Shown: positions 6,760 through 15,629, counted from the stretch's first letter. The stretch: 21,652 nt of DNA from Armatimonadota bacterium (GCA_012961305.1 DTZQ01000226.1:1-21652), one strand, 5' to 3'. Numbers and translations are program-made. Notes: a model not told the origin generated them from the sequence alone.

Positions 6760-9177
6760 ATGAATGCCCCAGCGAAAACTTTAGGTCGGTGGGTTGGACA
6801 CTTAGGTTTAGGCGTTTTTCTTGCTTCGCTGTGTGTTCTCACCTTTGAAATCACCCTCACCCGCATCTTTTCCGTGCTCTTCAGGGCGCCCTACGTTTTT
6901 CTGGTGGTGTCTGTAGCCATCTGTGGATTAGGCTTAGGAGGTATGGCTGCGGCTTATCTGGGGCCCTTGGATACCCCCCGGGCGGAACTGCGCCGCCTGG
7001 CCAAGATAGCCCTGTTGCAGGCTGTAACTTTAAGCCTACCTACCCCGCTACTGTTCTGTACCCCTCTAAGCAGTTGGTTGGGAGGCGGTTGGGAAACCTT
7101 AGGGGTAATTTTCCTTCCTTTGTGTGCCTTTTTGGCCGCTGGTGCGTTCCTTTCGCTGGTATTTCGCGCTTATGGGGAATGGAGCGGGGCCCTCTATTTC
7201 TTGGACTTGCTGGGTGCGTCCTTGGCCAGTCTATTGGTCATTGGGCTGTTACAGCGGTACGGGGGAATTAGTACTACCTTTCTGATAGCCGCCATAGCCG
7301 CCTGCAACGCAGTCCAGTTGTTTCTCGGCTCTATGGGACGACCTCAGCACTCCCCAACCGGGGCTGATGCTACCATCCGCCCTCTCTGTTGGCTTGGGGT
7401 TGCTCTTCTGCTGGGCGCAACTTTGGCGATATTTGGTTGCCTCAATGCCACTTGGAAGTGGGTGGATTTGCCACCCATTAAACGGGCCATCCCTGGGGTG
7501 TCCAAGCCGCTTTTCGTCGAACTGGCCGACCCTCAGATAGGAGCACGTATTGTTCATACTGAATGGAACGCTTTCGTCCGTACCGATGTGGTAGAAAATG
7601 CAGGTGTGGACACGAAATACATCTACACTGATGGCGATGTGCCTACGCAAATGGAACCCTTCCACGGTGATTTTTCCGAAGTAGCATACCTGCGAAGATT
7701 CATCGGTTTTTTCCCTTATTATCTTTTCCCGGAACCGCCCCGTCGAGTCCTCTGCATTGGTCCCGGGGGAGGTTTAGACCTCCTTTTGGCCCTTATGGGT
7801 CGAGCCCGGGAAATTGAGGCCGTGGAAATTAATCCTTCCATTTTCCGCTTGGTCCAGCGCTATCGCCAGTTTTACGGCGACCTGTACCGCTGCCGTAACG
7901 TGCGCGTTTACGTGGATGAGGGCCGCAGTTTCGTGCGTCGCTCTTCTCGGGCCTACGACCTTATCTACCTGGCCCTGGCTAAAACAGCCACCACGGAAAC
8001 CATGGGCGTAGCCCTGGTGGACAATTACCTGTACACCGTAGAAGCGTTTCGTGACTACCTGGCGCACCTCACCGAACGCGGCCTCCTGGCTATCGTCCTG
8101 CAGGAAGCGGTTTTGTTAGACCGAGCCTTTCTCACCGCCGCGGTGGCTCTGAGCCAACTGGGCGTTCCCCGGATAGAAGTGCCGGACCATTTAATTGCCC
8201 TCAGTGTCTCGCCCCAAACTATGCCCTATGGGCCCTATCGGCGACTGCTTCTGGTATCCCATCGACCTTGGGAGGAAACCCAGGCTGCGGCTCTGTGCCA
8301 ATTGGCAATTTCCTTGCAAATGGTCCCGTTTTTTGTGCCAAAGGTATTTGAACCACCCCCGTATGTTTATCTGCGCACACCTGCTTTATCAACCGCAGAA
8401 CTATGTTTGGCTTTTGGGCAGTATCACCGCTTGGCCGGGGGAGGGCCGGCTAACCTTACTCCGGTAACTGACAACCGACCTTTCTTTGTGGATTTGGCCC
8501 GCGGACTGCATCCCCACGTGGGCCTTCTCCTGGGAGTGGCGTTGCTTTTTACCCTCTTATTCGCAGGGATAACTCTGGTTGCCTGGCAACGGAGAGAGAG
8601 TTCGGGCGACCTCCGAACCATTGGAGGCTGGTTGGGCTATTTCGGAGCCCTGGGGATAGGCTTTATGCTCATTGAAGTTGCTCTTATCCAAAAGTTATCT
8701 TTGTTTCTGGGTTATCCCACGCTGACCCTATCCGTTGTACTCTTCGGTCTGCTGCTCAGCAGCAGTTTAGGTAGCGCGTGGACTCAGCGCTGGCCTACGG
8801 TGCCGGGGCGTAAATTGTTGGAAGTCGTCGTAGGGTTGATGGTCGTCCTCTTGGTTTTATTCCTTTTCCTTGACTGGGGACTTAATCGCTGGCTCTCCCA
8901 GCCGATATTGGTTCGCAGTCTTCTGAGCATGATTTTGGTGGGCTTGCCGGGATTTTGTTTGGGAATGCCTTTTCCCCTTGGGTTGCGGATGCTCAAAACA
9001 ACCCATGCCCATGCAGTTCCGTTTGTCTGGGGAGTGAACGGTGTTACTTCTGTTTTGGGTTCAGTATTGGCTATGGCTGCGGCCAAATATGTAGGTTACA
9101 GTGTTCTGTTGCTGGGTGCAGGGGTAGTTTACGGCAGCGCGGTTTTGATTTGCGAAACCCGGGGCTTGTTTCGATAA
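6760..9177 (+). CDS. Polytopic membrane protein with spermidine synthase-like domain
   Basis: This 805-residue protein has three parts. An N-terminal block of about six or seven hydrophobic segments (15-235) is followed by a soluble Rossmann-type domain (about 250-600), then a C-terminal block of about six membrane segments (about 590-800). The soluble domain has a SAM-binding-like loop VLCIGPGGG (330-338) with an acidic residue after the next strand (EAVEINPS, E356), as in spermine/spermidine synthases. It also has a possible substrate-side segment VDEGRSFVRR, but the usual catalytic D-x-x-D region reads DLIYLALAKT. This matches the family often annotated as spermidine synthase-like membrane proteins, whose reaction is unknown; polyamine synthesis should not be assumed. 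The ATG follows the isomerase stop by one base, and the nearest G-run (6737-6742) is rather far upstream, so translational coupling is likely. No intrinsic terminator follows it before the convergent methyltransferase gene. Confidence 0.75.
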   Translation: MNAPAKTLGRWVGHLGLGVFLASLCVLTFEITLTRIFSVLFRAPYVFLVVSVAICGLGLGGMAAAYLGPLDTPRAELRRLAKIALLQAVTLSLPTPLLFCTPLSSWLGGGWETLGVIFLPLCAFLAAGAFLSLVFRAYGEWSGALYFLDLLGASLASLLVIGLLQRYGGISTTFLIAAIAACNAVQLFLGSMGRPQHSPTGADATIRPLCWLGVALLLGATLAIFGCLNATWKWVDLPPIKRAIPGVSKPLFVELADPQIGARIVHTEWNAFVRTDVVENAGVDTKYIYTDGDVPTQMEPFHGDFSEVAYLRRFIGFFPYYLFPEPPRRVLCIGPGGGLDLLLALMGRAREIEAVEINPSIFRLVQRYRQFYGDLYRCRNVRVYVDEGRSFVRRSSRAYDLIYLALAKTATTETMGVALVDNYLYTVEAFRDYLAHLTERGLLAIVLQEAVLLDRAFLTAAVALSQLGVPRIEVPDHLIALSVSPQTMPYGPYRRLLLVSHRPWEETQAAALCQLAISLQMVPFFVPKVFEPPPYVYLRTPALSTAELCLAFGQYHRLAGGGPANLTPVTDNRPFFVDLARGLHPHVGLLLGVALLFTLLFAGITLVAWQRRESSGDLRTIGGWLGYFGALGIGFMLIEVALIQKLSLFLGYPTLTLSVVLFGLLLSSSLGSAWTQRWPTVPGRKLLEVVVGLMVVLLVLFLFLDWGLNRWLSQPILVRSLLSMILVGLPGFCLGMPFPLGLRMLKTTHAHAVPFVWGVNGVTSVLGSVLAMAAAKYVGYSVLLLGAGVVYGSAVLICETRGLFR

Positions 9178-9220
9178 TTTATCTTATGTTAACTTTTGCC
9201 CGGTAGCAGTTTGTTTCTTC

Positions 9221-10405
9221 CTATCGTCGCTCAACAAGGAAAAGTTGCTCCGTAACCCGTATGTTTCGGTTGCGGAGATTTCGACTCCCTCGAAAAGCGG
9301 TGTACGGAATTTCGACCACTTCCACCGGGCCGAGTTCACCTAACATCTGACACATATCCTCAGGCTCAATAAATCCCTCGTTATTGAAGGATACTAAAAT
9401 AAACTTGGCTTTGACAGCGTGTACTAAATCCCTCAGACTGGGCAGACACTGCGAGCGGACGTTGTAAGGGGAGCGCTGCCAATCCGTCGGGATACCGGAC
9501 ACTTTGCTGATGCGTTCTGGTCTCTTATAGTGGACAATTAAATTGAGCATGAAGTAGTTTGACCCATAAGGGTGCTGATTATATGGGGGGTCGAAATAGG
9601 CCAAGTCGAACTCTCCCAACTCTCGCACCAGGGTGTTCGCATCTTGCTGATATACTGCCACCTCACATTCAAATCTACTTAAAACTGGCACCTCCAACTT
9701 AATTTCGCCTTTGATGCGCGCTAATGCATCGGAATTGGTTCCTCCAAACTTGCCGATTTTCGTGCGGCGGTCTTTGTAGAAGCCTTTGAAGACGCCAGCA
9801 GTATTGGCATGAACTGACGCTTCAGAGAGTAACGGCCCGAGCAATAGGTCCCGGTAAGCGGGAGGAACCCCATCAATGAGCCGTCGGTAGTTGTCGAGTC
9901 GGCGTGCATTGCGGCGCGTATAGAATACACGGTCATTGGCCGTAATGTTGTTCTCGTCACGAGGAGCGTAAAGTTCTTCTATAAATCCCGGTTCAAAAGA
10001 GGGGTCATCAACTTTCGCGTTAAGCGCGCAGACCAGTTCTTGCAGCCTTTTCATATTTACAGTGCTCCTGTTACGAAGAAAACACCGTCCAATCACGGCG
10101 GCGTAATCTTCAATGTCGTTGGCAACGAGCAAACTCGCATGGGCCTTAAAGTACCGCGACACCACCCCTGAACCGGCGAATGCATCGAGAATCCGCAGCC
10201 GGTTTTGGCCGAGGCGCTTCTTTACCCTTGCAACCGTATGTCCGATATATCCCAACAGGTGACGTTTATTCCCCATATAGGTAATCAGTTGCTTGGTGAG
10301 ATAATTGGGGTCCTCCCCTGGGGGCTCGGTAGTCCACAGCATTAACTGGCCCCCGTCTGCCACTCCAAGATTACGCGGGTTCGCGTCTCTCGTTAGAGCC
10401 GCCAT
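9221..10405 (-). CDS. D12-class DNA N6-adenine methyltransferase (orphan)
   Basis: The protein has 394 residues. The N-terminal SAM-binding element ITYMGNKRHLL (41-51) and motif I DAFAGSG (74-80), followed by NDIEDY (96-101), come before the catalytic motif DPPYN (272-276). That order is typical of D12 (Dam/DpnM/FokI-type) adenine methylases, which transfer methyl from SAM to N6 of adenine in DNA. About 170 residues between motifs I and IV should hold the target-recognition region (ANTAGVFKGFYKD). No restriction endonuclease gene is adjacent, so it may be a solitary methylase or the remnant of a restriction-modification pair. Its ATG overlaps the upstream stop by one base (TAATG), implying translational coupling. 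An internal ATG at 10342 is an alternative start. Sampled lines of this gene are close to 50% GC, below its neighbours, which hints at acquisition. The recognition sequence cannot be read from sequence. Confidence 0.85.
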   Translation of the reverse strand: MAALTRDANPRNLGVADGGQLMLWTTEPPGEDPNYLTKQLITYMGNKRHLLGYIGHTVARVKKRLGQNRLRILDAFAGSGVVSRYFKAHASLLVANDIEDYAAVIGRCFLRNRSTVNMKRLQELVCALNAKVDDPSFEPGFIEELYAPRDENNITANDRVFYTRRNARRLDNYRRLIDGVPPAYRDLLLGPLLSEASVHANTAGVFKGFYKDRRTKIGKFGGTNSDALARIKGEIKLEVPVLSRFECEVAVYQQDANTLVRELGEFDLAYFDPPYNQHPYGSNYFMLNLIVHYKRPERISKVSGIPTDWQRSPYNVRSQCLPSLRDLVHAVKAKFILVSFNNEGFIEPEDMCQMLGELGPVEVVEIPYTAFRGSRNLRNRNIRVTEQLFLVERR

Positions 10406-11427
10406 TACTGGTTACCACTGGTTCCGGGGGAAGAAGGAACGTAGTAAATGCCCAACCGTCTCAGGCCAGCACGGGCATAGGTTGACCGGGGGTCTAACTG
10501 CACTGCCCGTTCGTAGGCTCCGATGGCCTCATCATATCGCTTGGTGACCTCCAGCAGAAATCCCAGCCATATCTGGGCCTCACTGCTTGTGGGTACAGTT
10601 TGGGTCAATTCTCTGGCTCGGGTTAAAGCGGCCTCAGTCTTTCCCTGTCGCCACAGGGAGCGAATTTCTAACAACTGAGAACGGACCTTTTTTAAGTCAA
10701 TCTGCTCAGCCGGCGCGCCGGTCGCTGTTTCCCCCAGGGCAACTGCTCCCTCTGCAGGATAGCCCCGTTGTCGGAGTAGACTTTGCAAGGTACGGATAAC
10801 CCGCATACGCACCCCATAGAGGAATCCTTCCTCCCGCAACAATACGGTTCCGTCTTTGTCCAAGACAAACACCAGCGGCAACTGGACCTTTCCTGGGTCC
10901 GCTCCGTAGGCAGCAGCCGTTTGTTCCCGTTGGTCATGGGCTATTCTTATTTTCAAGTCCTGGCCTTGTAGGCTTCTCAGGAGCAAGGAACGGTCTCCTC
11001 CCACGGCAATGGCCAAACAGCCCAATTTTGGGGGGTCTAACTTTTCGTGTATCCGCTCGGGATGCTCATAGAGGCTTTCTACGAAAGTTACGGCCTCGGG
11101 TAGACGCAACCCTTCCTCTAACTTGAAAAACACTATCAACGCCGCCTCGCCTTTAAGCAAATCCTTCAGCGTAATCCGGCGTTTGGTGAGGGGGTCTGTC
11201 AAAACAAAGTCGGGGGCCTTTGCTCCTATCTCGAGGCGTTTGGATGCCCTTTTTTCCTCTGTTTCCCGTCCTCGTCGTTCTTCGCGCCGCTGTCTCCGTT
11301 CCTTACGGAGCCGTTCTAATCGCTGGCGAAACCGGCTACCTCTCTCTGCGGCCCAGACCTCTCCCCTACTCCACCCCCCACCGGTAGCCAGTATTAACAG
11401 TCCTAAGATTACTACGGGTCGTCGCAT
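10405..11427 (-). CDS. Exported thioredoxin-fold (redoxin-like) protein without active-site cysteines, with C-terminal TPR
   Basis: The protein has 340 residues. A signal peptide or N-terminal anchor (about 1-27, ending VWA-AERG) is followed by an extremely Arg/Glu-rich segment (30-64, probably a charged single helix). An AhpC/TSA- or TlpA-like domain (about 66-220) comes next: IGAKAPDFVLTDPL is the classical start and LPLVFVLDKDGTVL (183-196) carries the cis-proline loop. Where a W-C-x-x-C or peroxidatic cysteine should follow VFF (99-101), the sequence is KLEEGLR. The only cysteine is C137, elsewhere in the fold. A TPR-like pair (about 250-325, SEAQIWLGFLLEVTKRYDEAIGAYERAVQLDP) ends the protein. 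The start was set at 11427 because AAAGGAG, overlapping the rho stop, lies 7 bases upstream and the signal peptide begins there. It is probably an extracytoplasmic scaffold rather than an oxidoreductase. Confidence 0.75.
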   Translation of the reverse strand: MRRPVVILGLLILATGGGWSRGEVWAAERGSRFRQRLERLRKERRQRREERRGRETEEKRASKRLEIGAKAPDFVLTDPLTKRRITLKDLLKGEAALIVFFKLEEGLRLPEAVTFVESLYEHPERIHEKLDPPKLGCLAIAVGGDRSLLLRSLQGQDLKIRIAHDQREQTAAAYGADPGKVQLPLVFVLDKDGTVLLREEGFLYGVRMRVIRTLQSLLRQRGYPAEGAVALGETATGAPAEQIDLKKVRSQLLEIRSLWRQGKTEAALTRARELTQTVPTSSEAQIWLGFLLEVTKRYDEAIGAYERAVQLDPRSTYARAGLRRLGIYYVPSSPGTSGNQ

Positions 11428-11431
11428 GAGT

Positions 11432-12841
11432 TTACTCCTTTCCGTAGGCTCGGCGCAGGTCCTTTTCCACAATTTTCAAAAACTCAGCGTTACTTCGGGT
11501 ATGGCGCAGGCGGTCAATGAGCAATTCCGTGGCTTCGGCCAAGTCCAAAGCGTTCAGCACGCGCCGCAGTTGCCAAACGTTGCGCAGGTCTTCCGGTGGT
11601 ATCAGGAGTTCCTCATGGCGCGTACTGGAGCGTTTCACATCCACGGCGGGGAAGATACGCCGCTCGGCCAGGGTTCGGTCGAGGTTCAACTCCATATTGC
11701 CTGTGCCTTTGAACTCCTCAAAAATCATGTCGTCCATTCGGCTTCCCGTGTCAATGAGTGCCGTAGCAATAATGGTGAGACTGCCTCCCTGTTCCACCTT
11801 ACGAGCCGCCCCGAAGAATCTTTTGGGCCGATACATAGCCGCTGGGTCCAGACCGCCCGACAGAGTTCGCCCACTGGGCGTTACGGTCAAGTTGGAGGCC
11901 CGAGAGAGGCGGGTAATGCTGTCCAGCAGAATCACCACATCTTTCCCCTGTTCCACTAAGCGCTTGGCTCTTTCCAACACAATTTCCGAAAGCCGCATGT
12001 GGTTTTCTGGCATTTGGTCAAAAGTGGAGGCTATAACCTCACCCTTCACTGACCGTTCGATGTCCGTTACTTCCTCCGGGCGTTCATCAATGAGCAGCAC
12101 TATAAGTATGCATTCGGGCGCGTTTTTAGTGATGCTATTGGCCAACTGTTTGAGCAGGGTAGTCTTTCCCGCTTTAGGGGGAGACACGATGAGACCTCGC
12201 TGTCCTTTGCCGATGGGAGTAATGAGGTCCATAAGGCGCATGGAAACGTCGTGGGGCCCGGTTTCCAGTTTGATACGCGGCTGGGGATAAATAGGGGTTA
12301 ATTCCTCAAAGGGAGTGCGATTTCGTGCTACCTCCGGGTCTTCTCCGTTAACTGCCTCAATGCGCAGGAGGCTAAAATAACGCTCTGTTTCCTTGGGAGG
12401 ACGTACTTTCCCGGAAACCAGGTCGCCGGTCTTCAAACCGAACCGTTTTATTTGGGATTGGGAAACATAGACATCGTGCTCTGGACTAACCTGATAATTG
12501 TGGTTGAGGCGCAGAAAACCATATCCCTCCGGTAGGATTTCCAACACCCCTTCCCGGAAAATTAGCCCGCTTTCCTCCGTTTGCGTCTCCAAAATCTTGA
12601 AAATGAGTTCCTGTTTGCGCAGGGTACTGTAGCCGGTGACTCCTATTTCGCGGGCAATCTCGTGCAATTCGGCCAGAGTTTTCCCCTTAAGTTCATTAAG
12701 TTCCCAGGGTTCCACATGCGGAGGCGGAGGTTCCGAGGGCAATTCCGCCGGAGGTTCCACTTGTACTGGTGACACCTCCTCCGGCAATTCCTCCTGGGTT
12801 TCCGGTCGTACAACTTCTTCCAATTCCAATACTTCTTCCAC
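11432..12841 (-). CDS. rho: Transcription termination factor Rho
   Basis: This 469-residue hexameric RNA helicase is responsible for factor-dependent transcription termination. An acidic, Pro-rich N-terminal stretch (about 1-45) precedes a Rho_N helix bundle (LNELKGKTLAELHEIAREIG). A cold-shock-like primary RNA site follows (GVLEILPEGYGFLRL...DVYVSQSQIKRFGL). The RecA-type motor has Walker A SPPKAGKTT (220-228), Walker B DVVILLDSITR, and the conserved SRASN and GSRMDDMIFEEFKGTGN segments. All core motifs look intact. I placed the start at GTG 12841 because AAAGGAG lies 9 bases upstream; a TTG at 12877 in the same frame has no ribosome site. It heads a run with the redoxin-like and methyltransferase genes. 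Having Rho fits the lack of intrinsic terminators at several gene ends here. Confidence 0.95.
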   Translation of the reverse strand: MEEVLELEEVVRPETQEELPEEVSPVQVEPPAELPSEPPPPHVEPWELNELKGKTLAELHEIAREIGVTGYSTLRKQELIFKILETQTEESGLIFREGVLEILPEGYGFLRLNHNYQVSPEHDVYVSQSQIKRFGLKTGDLVSGKVRPPKETERYFSLLRIEAVNGEDPEVARNRTPFEELTPIYPQPRIKLETGPHDVSMRLMDLITPIGKGQRGLIVSPPKAGKTTLLKQLANSITKNAPECILIVLLIDERPEEVTDIERSVKGEVIASTFDQMPENHMRLSEIVLERAKRLVEQGKDVVILLDSITRLSRASNLTVTPSGRTLSGGLDPAAMYRPKRFFGAARKVEQGGSLTIIATALIDTGSRMDDMIFEEFKGTGNMELNLDRTLAERRIFPAVDVKRSSTRHEELLIPPEDLRNVWQLRRVLNALDLAEATELLIDRLRHTRSNAEFLKIVEKDLRRAYGKE

Positions 12842-12942
12842 GGTTACCTTCTCCTTTCCTTCAACATAGATGAACAATAGTCAGCCCCTAACCATCCACC
12901 CTGAACGCTGACCGCTAAAGGGCTGAACGTTTACTTACCCCC
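12842..12942 (-). other. rho leader / spacer with short degenerate repeats
   Basis: This 101-base gap separates the DUF2227 gene from rho. On the minus strand it holds three near-copies of a GTTCAG/GGTCAG motif (within about 12893-12931). I see no convincing promoter or hairpin, although Rho leaders are often autoregulated. rho may be read through from guaA-hpt or may have a promoter I cannot recognise. Confidence 0.35.
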
Positions 12943-13404
12943 CTATTCCAGACGGTCCAGGATTACATGTAGCCAATGAGGCAAATAAACGCCGGTTCCC
13001 AATGCTATCCACAATCTCCCTGACATCTGCCGAAGTTTTTCCGCCATGCTCCATCCGTAATACTGCTGTCCCCAATAGAGAACTGGTAGGGCCCAAAGCA
13101 TCAAATATATCAGCCGGGTGAGGGGCCCCCAGAGCCAATGATGGGACACTCCGCGATGGCGAAACAGAAAGGCATAGGGTTTCCAGAGGAAAGACAAAAC
13201 TGACCAATGGCGACGACTGTTACACTGTTCCAAATCCAAGTCAGGCGAGAGGAAAAAAGTCATGAAGAGATAAGTACCGGCAAACACCATTACCTCTAAC
13301 CAGCCAATTTCCAACCAACCCAATCCCCATCCTCCTCCTACCGCTAAGAGCACCAGAATCAACCAGGTCAAGTTAACCAGGTTATGTACCCGCCCTTCCG
13401 GCAT
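12943..13404 (-). CDS. DUF2227-type integral membrane, putative metal-binding protein
   Basis: The protein has 153 residues. It begins PEGRVHNLVNL, followed by hydrophobic segments at about 13-50 and a conserved-looking core. That core has a SPDLDLE acidic motif (about 53-59), then HRGVSHHWLWGPLTRLIYL. The spacing of His and Asp motifs in a small membrane protein matches the DUF2227 family of predicted metal-binding proteins, whose function is unknown. GAGGA within the end of hpt lies 7 bases before its ATG, and only 3 bases separate it from the hpt stop, so it is co-transcribed and probably coupled to hpt. Confidence 0.75.
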   Translation of the reverse strand: MPEGRVHNLVNLTWLILVLLAVGGGWGLGWLEIGWLEVMVFAGTYLFMTFFLSPDLDLEQCNSRRHWSVLSFLWKPYAFLFRHRGVSHHWLWGPLTRLIYLMLWALPVLYWGQQYYGWSMAEKLRQMSGRLWIALGTGVYLPHWLHVILDRLE

Positions 13405-13407
13405 GGT

Positions 13408-13935
13408 CTATTCCTCGGTCTTACCTATCACCCCGATAAAGGGTAAATTACGATACCGTTGAGCATAGTCCAAACCATACCCCACCACAAAGCAGTCGGG
13501 TATCTCAAACCCGCAATATTCCACTTCCACGGGCGTCTCCCGCCGGCTGGGCTTGTCCAGTAAAGCACATACCCGCACGCTGGCCGCTCCCTGCTCTAAC
13601 AGGAATTTCCGCAGCCGGGCCAAAGTCCAGCCGGTATCCACTATATCCTCTACGATTAACACGTCCCGACCTTTAACTTGGGGACATAGATACACTTCCA
13701 CCTCGCGACTGCTTTCCGTAGAATTCCGGTAACTGGCTGCCCCAATAAAATCCATTTCTACTGGAATGTCCAGCACGCGCACCAAATCCGCCAGGAAAAC
13801 CACGGCCCCTTTTAGCACCCCCACCACTAAGGGGGTTTTCCCTGCATAATCCCGGGAAATTTCTGCTCCCAATTCTCTTACTCGCTGTGCTACCTCCTCC
13901 GCCGTGAAGAGAATGCGCTCAATGTGGCTGTCCAT
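13408..13935 (-). CDS. hpt: Hypoxanthine (guanine) phosphoribosyltransferase
   Basis: This cytoplasmic 175-residue enzyme salvages hypoxanthine and guanine with PRPP to give IMP and GMP. The PRPP-binding loop VLIVEDIVDTGWT (92-104) with its acidic pair E96/D97 is clear. VGVLKGAVVFLADL (38-51) and MDFIGAASYR (61-70) are typical flanking HPRT segments, and the C-terminal DCFVVGYGLDYAQRYRNLPFIG is characteristic of bacterial Hpt. The length is normal. It starts 6 bases after the guaA stop, with only a weak G-rich stretch before its ATG, so it depends on the guaA promoter. Confidence 0.93.
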   Translation of the reverse strand: MDSHIERILFTAEEVAQRVRELGAEISRDYAGKTPLVVGVLKGAVVFLADLVRVLDIPVEMDFIGAASYRNSTESSREVEVYLCPQVKGRDVLIVEDIVDTGWTLARLRKFLLEQGAASVRVCALLDKPSRRETPVEVEYCGFEIPDCFVVGYGLDYAQRYRNLPFIGVIGKTEE

Positions 13936-13941
13936 TCGCCC

Positions 13942-15492
13942 CTATTCCCATTCAATAGTAGCCGGAGGTTTGGAACTAATGTCGTAAACGCATCTATTAA
14001 CCCCCGGCACCTCATTGACGATACGGGTAGCAATGCGTTCCAAAACTTCGGCGGGCAGTTGGGCCCAGTGAGCAGTCATGAAATCATCGGTGGTCACTGC
14101 GCGCACAATGATAGGGTAAGCATAAGTTCGGTGGTCTCCCATTACTCCCACGCTGCGAATGGGAGCCAAGACGGCAAAAAACTGCGAAACCTCCCTGTGC
14201 AGGCCAGCCCGTTCTATCTCTTCCCCAACAATGGCGTCGGCCTGTCTGACAATCTCCAATCGTTCCCGGGTAACCTCCCCCAAGATGCGAATGGCCAATC
14301 CCGGTCCGGGAAAGGGTTGGCGGTACACAATCTCGGGCGGCAATCCCAGTTGTTCCCCCACCCGGCGTACCTCGTCCTTGAACAAATAACGAAGGGGTTC
14401 GACCAGTTGAAACCCCAAATTATCAGGCAATCCCCCAACATTGTGATGGGTTTTAATGGTAGCTGCAAATTGCGTACCACTTTCAATTACGTCAGGGTAA
14501 ATAGTGCCCTGGGCTAAAAATTCAAAAGGTCCTAACTTCCTGCTTTGTTCTTCAAATACAGTTACAAACTCCTGCCCAATCCGCCGCCGTTTTTCCTCTG
14601 GGTCCTCTACACCCTGTAAGCAAGCCAGAAACCTTTCCCTGGCGTCCACCGTGACCAAGTGCATTTTGAAGTGTTCACCAAAAGTTCGTTGAACTTGTTC
14701 CGGCTCCCCGGCTCGGAGCAAACCGTGATTGACGAACACACATACCAATTGATTGCCCACTGCCCGATGCACCAGAGTAGCCGCCACGGCCGAATCTACC
14801 CCCCCGCTTAAGGCACATAACACTCTACCGGCCCCTATTTGTTCCCGCAGTCTGGGTATCGCCGCTTGGACGAAGGAGGCCATACTCCAAGTGCCTCGAC
14901 ACCTACACCCGCGGGTTAGGAAGTTGTACAGGATTTCACGCCCCCGGCGGGTATGGGAAACCTCCGGGTGGAACTGTACCCCATACAGGTGGCGGTGTTC
15001 ATCAGCCGCAGCCGCATAAGAGCAATTGGCCGTACGAGCCAGAGCAACAAACCCGGCGGGTAAAGCAACCACTTCATCCCCATGGCTCATCCAGCACCGT
15101 AACTGTGGAGGAAGGTCGGCAAACAGATGGTTAGGCTGTAAAACCTCTAATTGGGCCGGTCCATATTCCCGCTGCGCACTCGCCCGCACCTCACCTCCTA
15201 ACAGATGGGCCATTAGTTGAAATCCATAGCAAATCCCTAAAATGGGCAATCCCAACCGGAATATTTCTGGGTCACACCGCGGCGCATTAGGTTCATAAAC
15301 GCTGGCAGGGCCTCCGGAGAGAATAAGCCCTTGAGGACGCTCCCGAAGGATGTCCTCCGCCTTTACCTTGCCGGGAACAATTTCGCAGTAAACCCCACAC
15401 TCCCGCACTCGGCGGGCAATGAGTTGGCTATACTGCGCACCGAAGTCTAAAACGAGGACCTTTTCTTCCACCACGGGGATTGGGTCATTCAC
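13942..15492 (-). CDS. guaA: GMP synthase (glutamine-hydrolysing)
   Basis: This 516-residue enzyme converts XMP to GMP using ATP and glutamine. The N-terminal glutamine amidotransferase has the catalytic Cys in GICYGFQ (C88) and the His/Glu pair in FHPEVSHT. The ATP-pyrophosphatase domain carries the P-loop SGGVDS. The C-terminal dimerisation domain ends in the family hallmark PPATIEWE. Length and motifs are complete. Translation starts at GTG 15492 with AGGAG about 9 bases upstream. A promoter lies at 15597-15625, giving a leader of about 98 bases. That leader contains a 12-base palindrome CCATCCGGATGG (15517-15528) but nothing I recognise as a purine riboswitch. It leads the guaA-hpt-DUF2227 operon. 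Confidence 0.97.
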   Translation of the reverse strand: MNDPIPVVEEKVLVLDFGAQYSQLIARRVRECGVYCEIVPGKVKAEDILRERPQGLILSGGPASVYEPNAPRCDPEIFRLGLPILGICYGFQLMAHLLGGEVRASAQREYGPAQLEVLQPNHLFADLPPQLRCWMSHGDEVVALPAGFVALARTANCSYAAAADEHRHLYGVQFHPEVSHTRRGREILYNFLTRGCRCRGTWSMASFVQAAIPRLREQIGAGRVLCALSGGVDSAVAATLVHRAVGNQLVCVFVNHGLLRAGEPEQVQRTFGEHFKMHLVTVDARERFLACLQGVEDPEEKRRRIGQEFVTVFEEQSRKLGPFEFLAQGTIYPDVIESGTQFAATIKTHHNVGGLPDNLGFQLVEPLRYLFKDEVRRVGEQLGLPPEIVYRQPFPGPGLAIRILGEVTRERLEIVRQADAIVGEEIERAGLHREVSQFFAVLAPIRSVGVMGDHRTYAYPIIVRAVTTDDFMTAHWAQLPAEVLERIATRIVNEVPGVNRCVYDISSKPPATIEWE

Positions 15493-15596
15493 ACCCCGAG
15501 TCTCCTACTGCCAAATCCATCCGGATGGCTAATAATATGGTGGTCAAAATTGTGCCTGCGTGCGGATGGTTGGAGCACACGGATTTCCTATCCTTT

Positions 15597-15625
15597 AGCA
15601 TACCACCTTTTGTCCAAGTTGTCAA
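15597..15625 (-). promoter_or_regulatory. guaA promoter
   Basis: On the minus strand TTGACA (15620-15625) and TATGCT (15597-15602) are spaced by 17 bases: a perfect -35 and a four-of-six -10. The predicted start is near 15590. It sits in the only sizeable gap upstream of guaA and downstream of the groES terminator. Confidence 0.65.
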
Positions 15626-15629
15626 GGGG

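Noticed and set aside
9178..9220. Bidirectional terminator between the convergent genes
   Set aside because: No stem longer than a few base pairs and no T-run; termination here is more likely Rho-dependent.
11123..11959. Plus-strand 278-codon frame opposite rho and the redoxin gene
   Set aside because: It is antisense to the unmistakable rho coding sequence and shows no domain signature.
15493..15592. Possible purine riboswitch in the guaA leader
   Set aside because: The conserved purine-aptamer core segments are not present; only a 12-base palindrome is seen.
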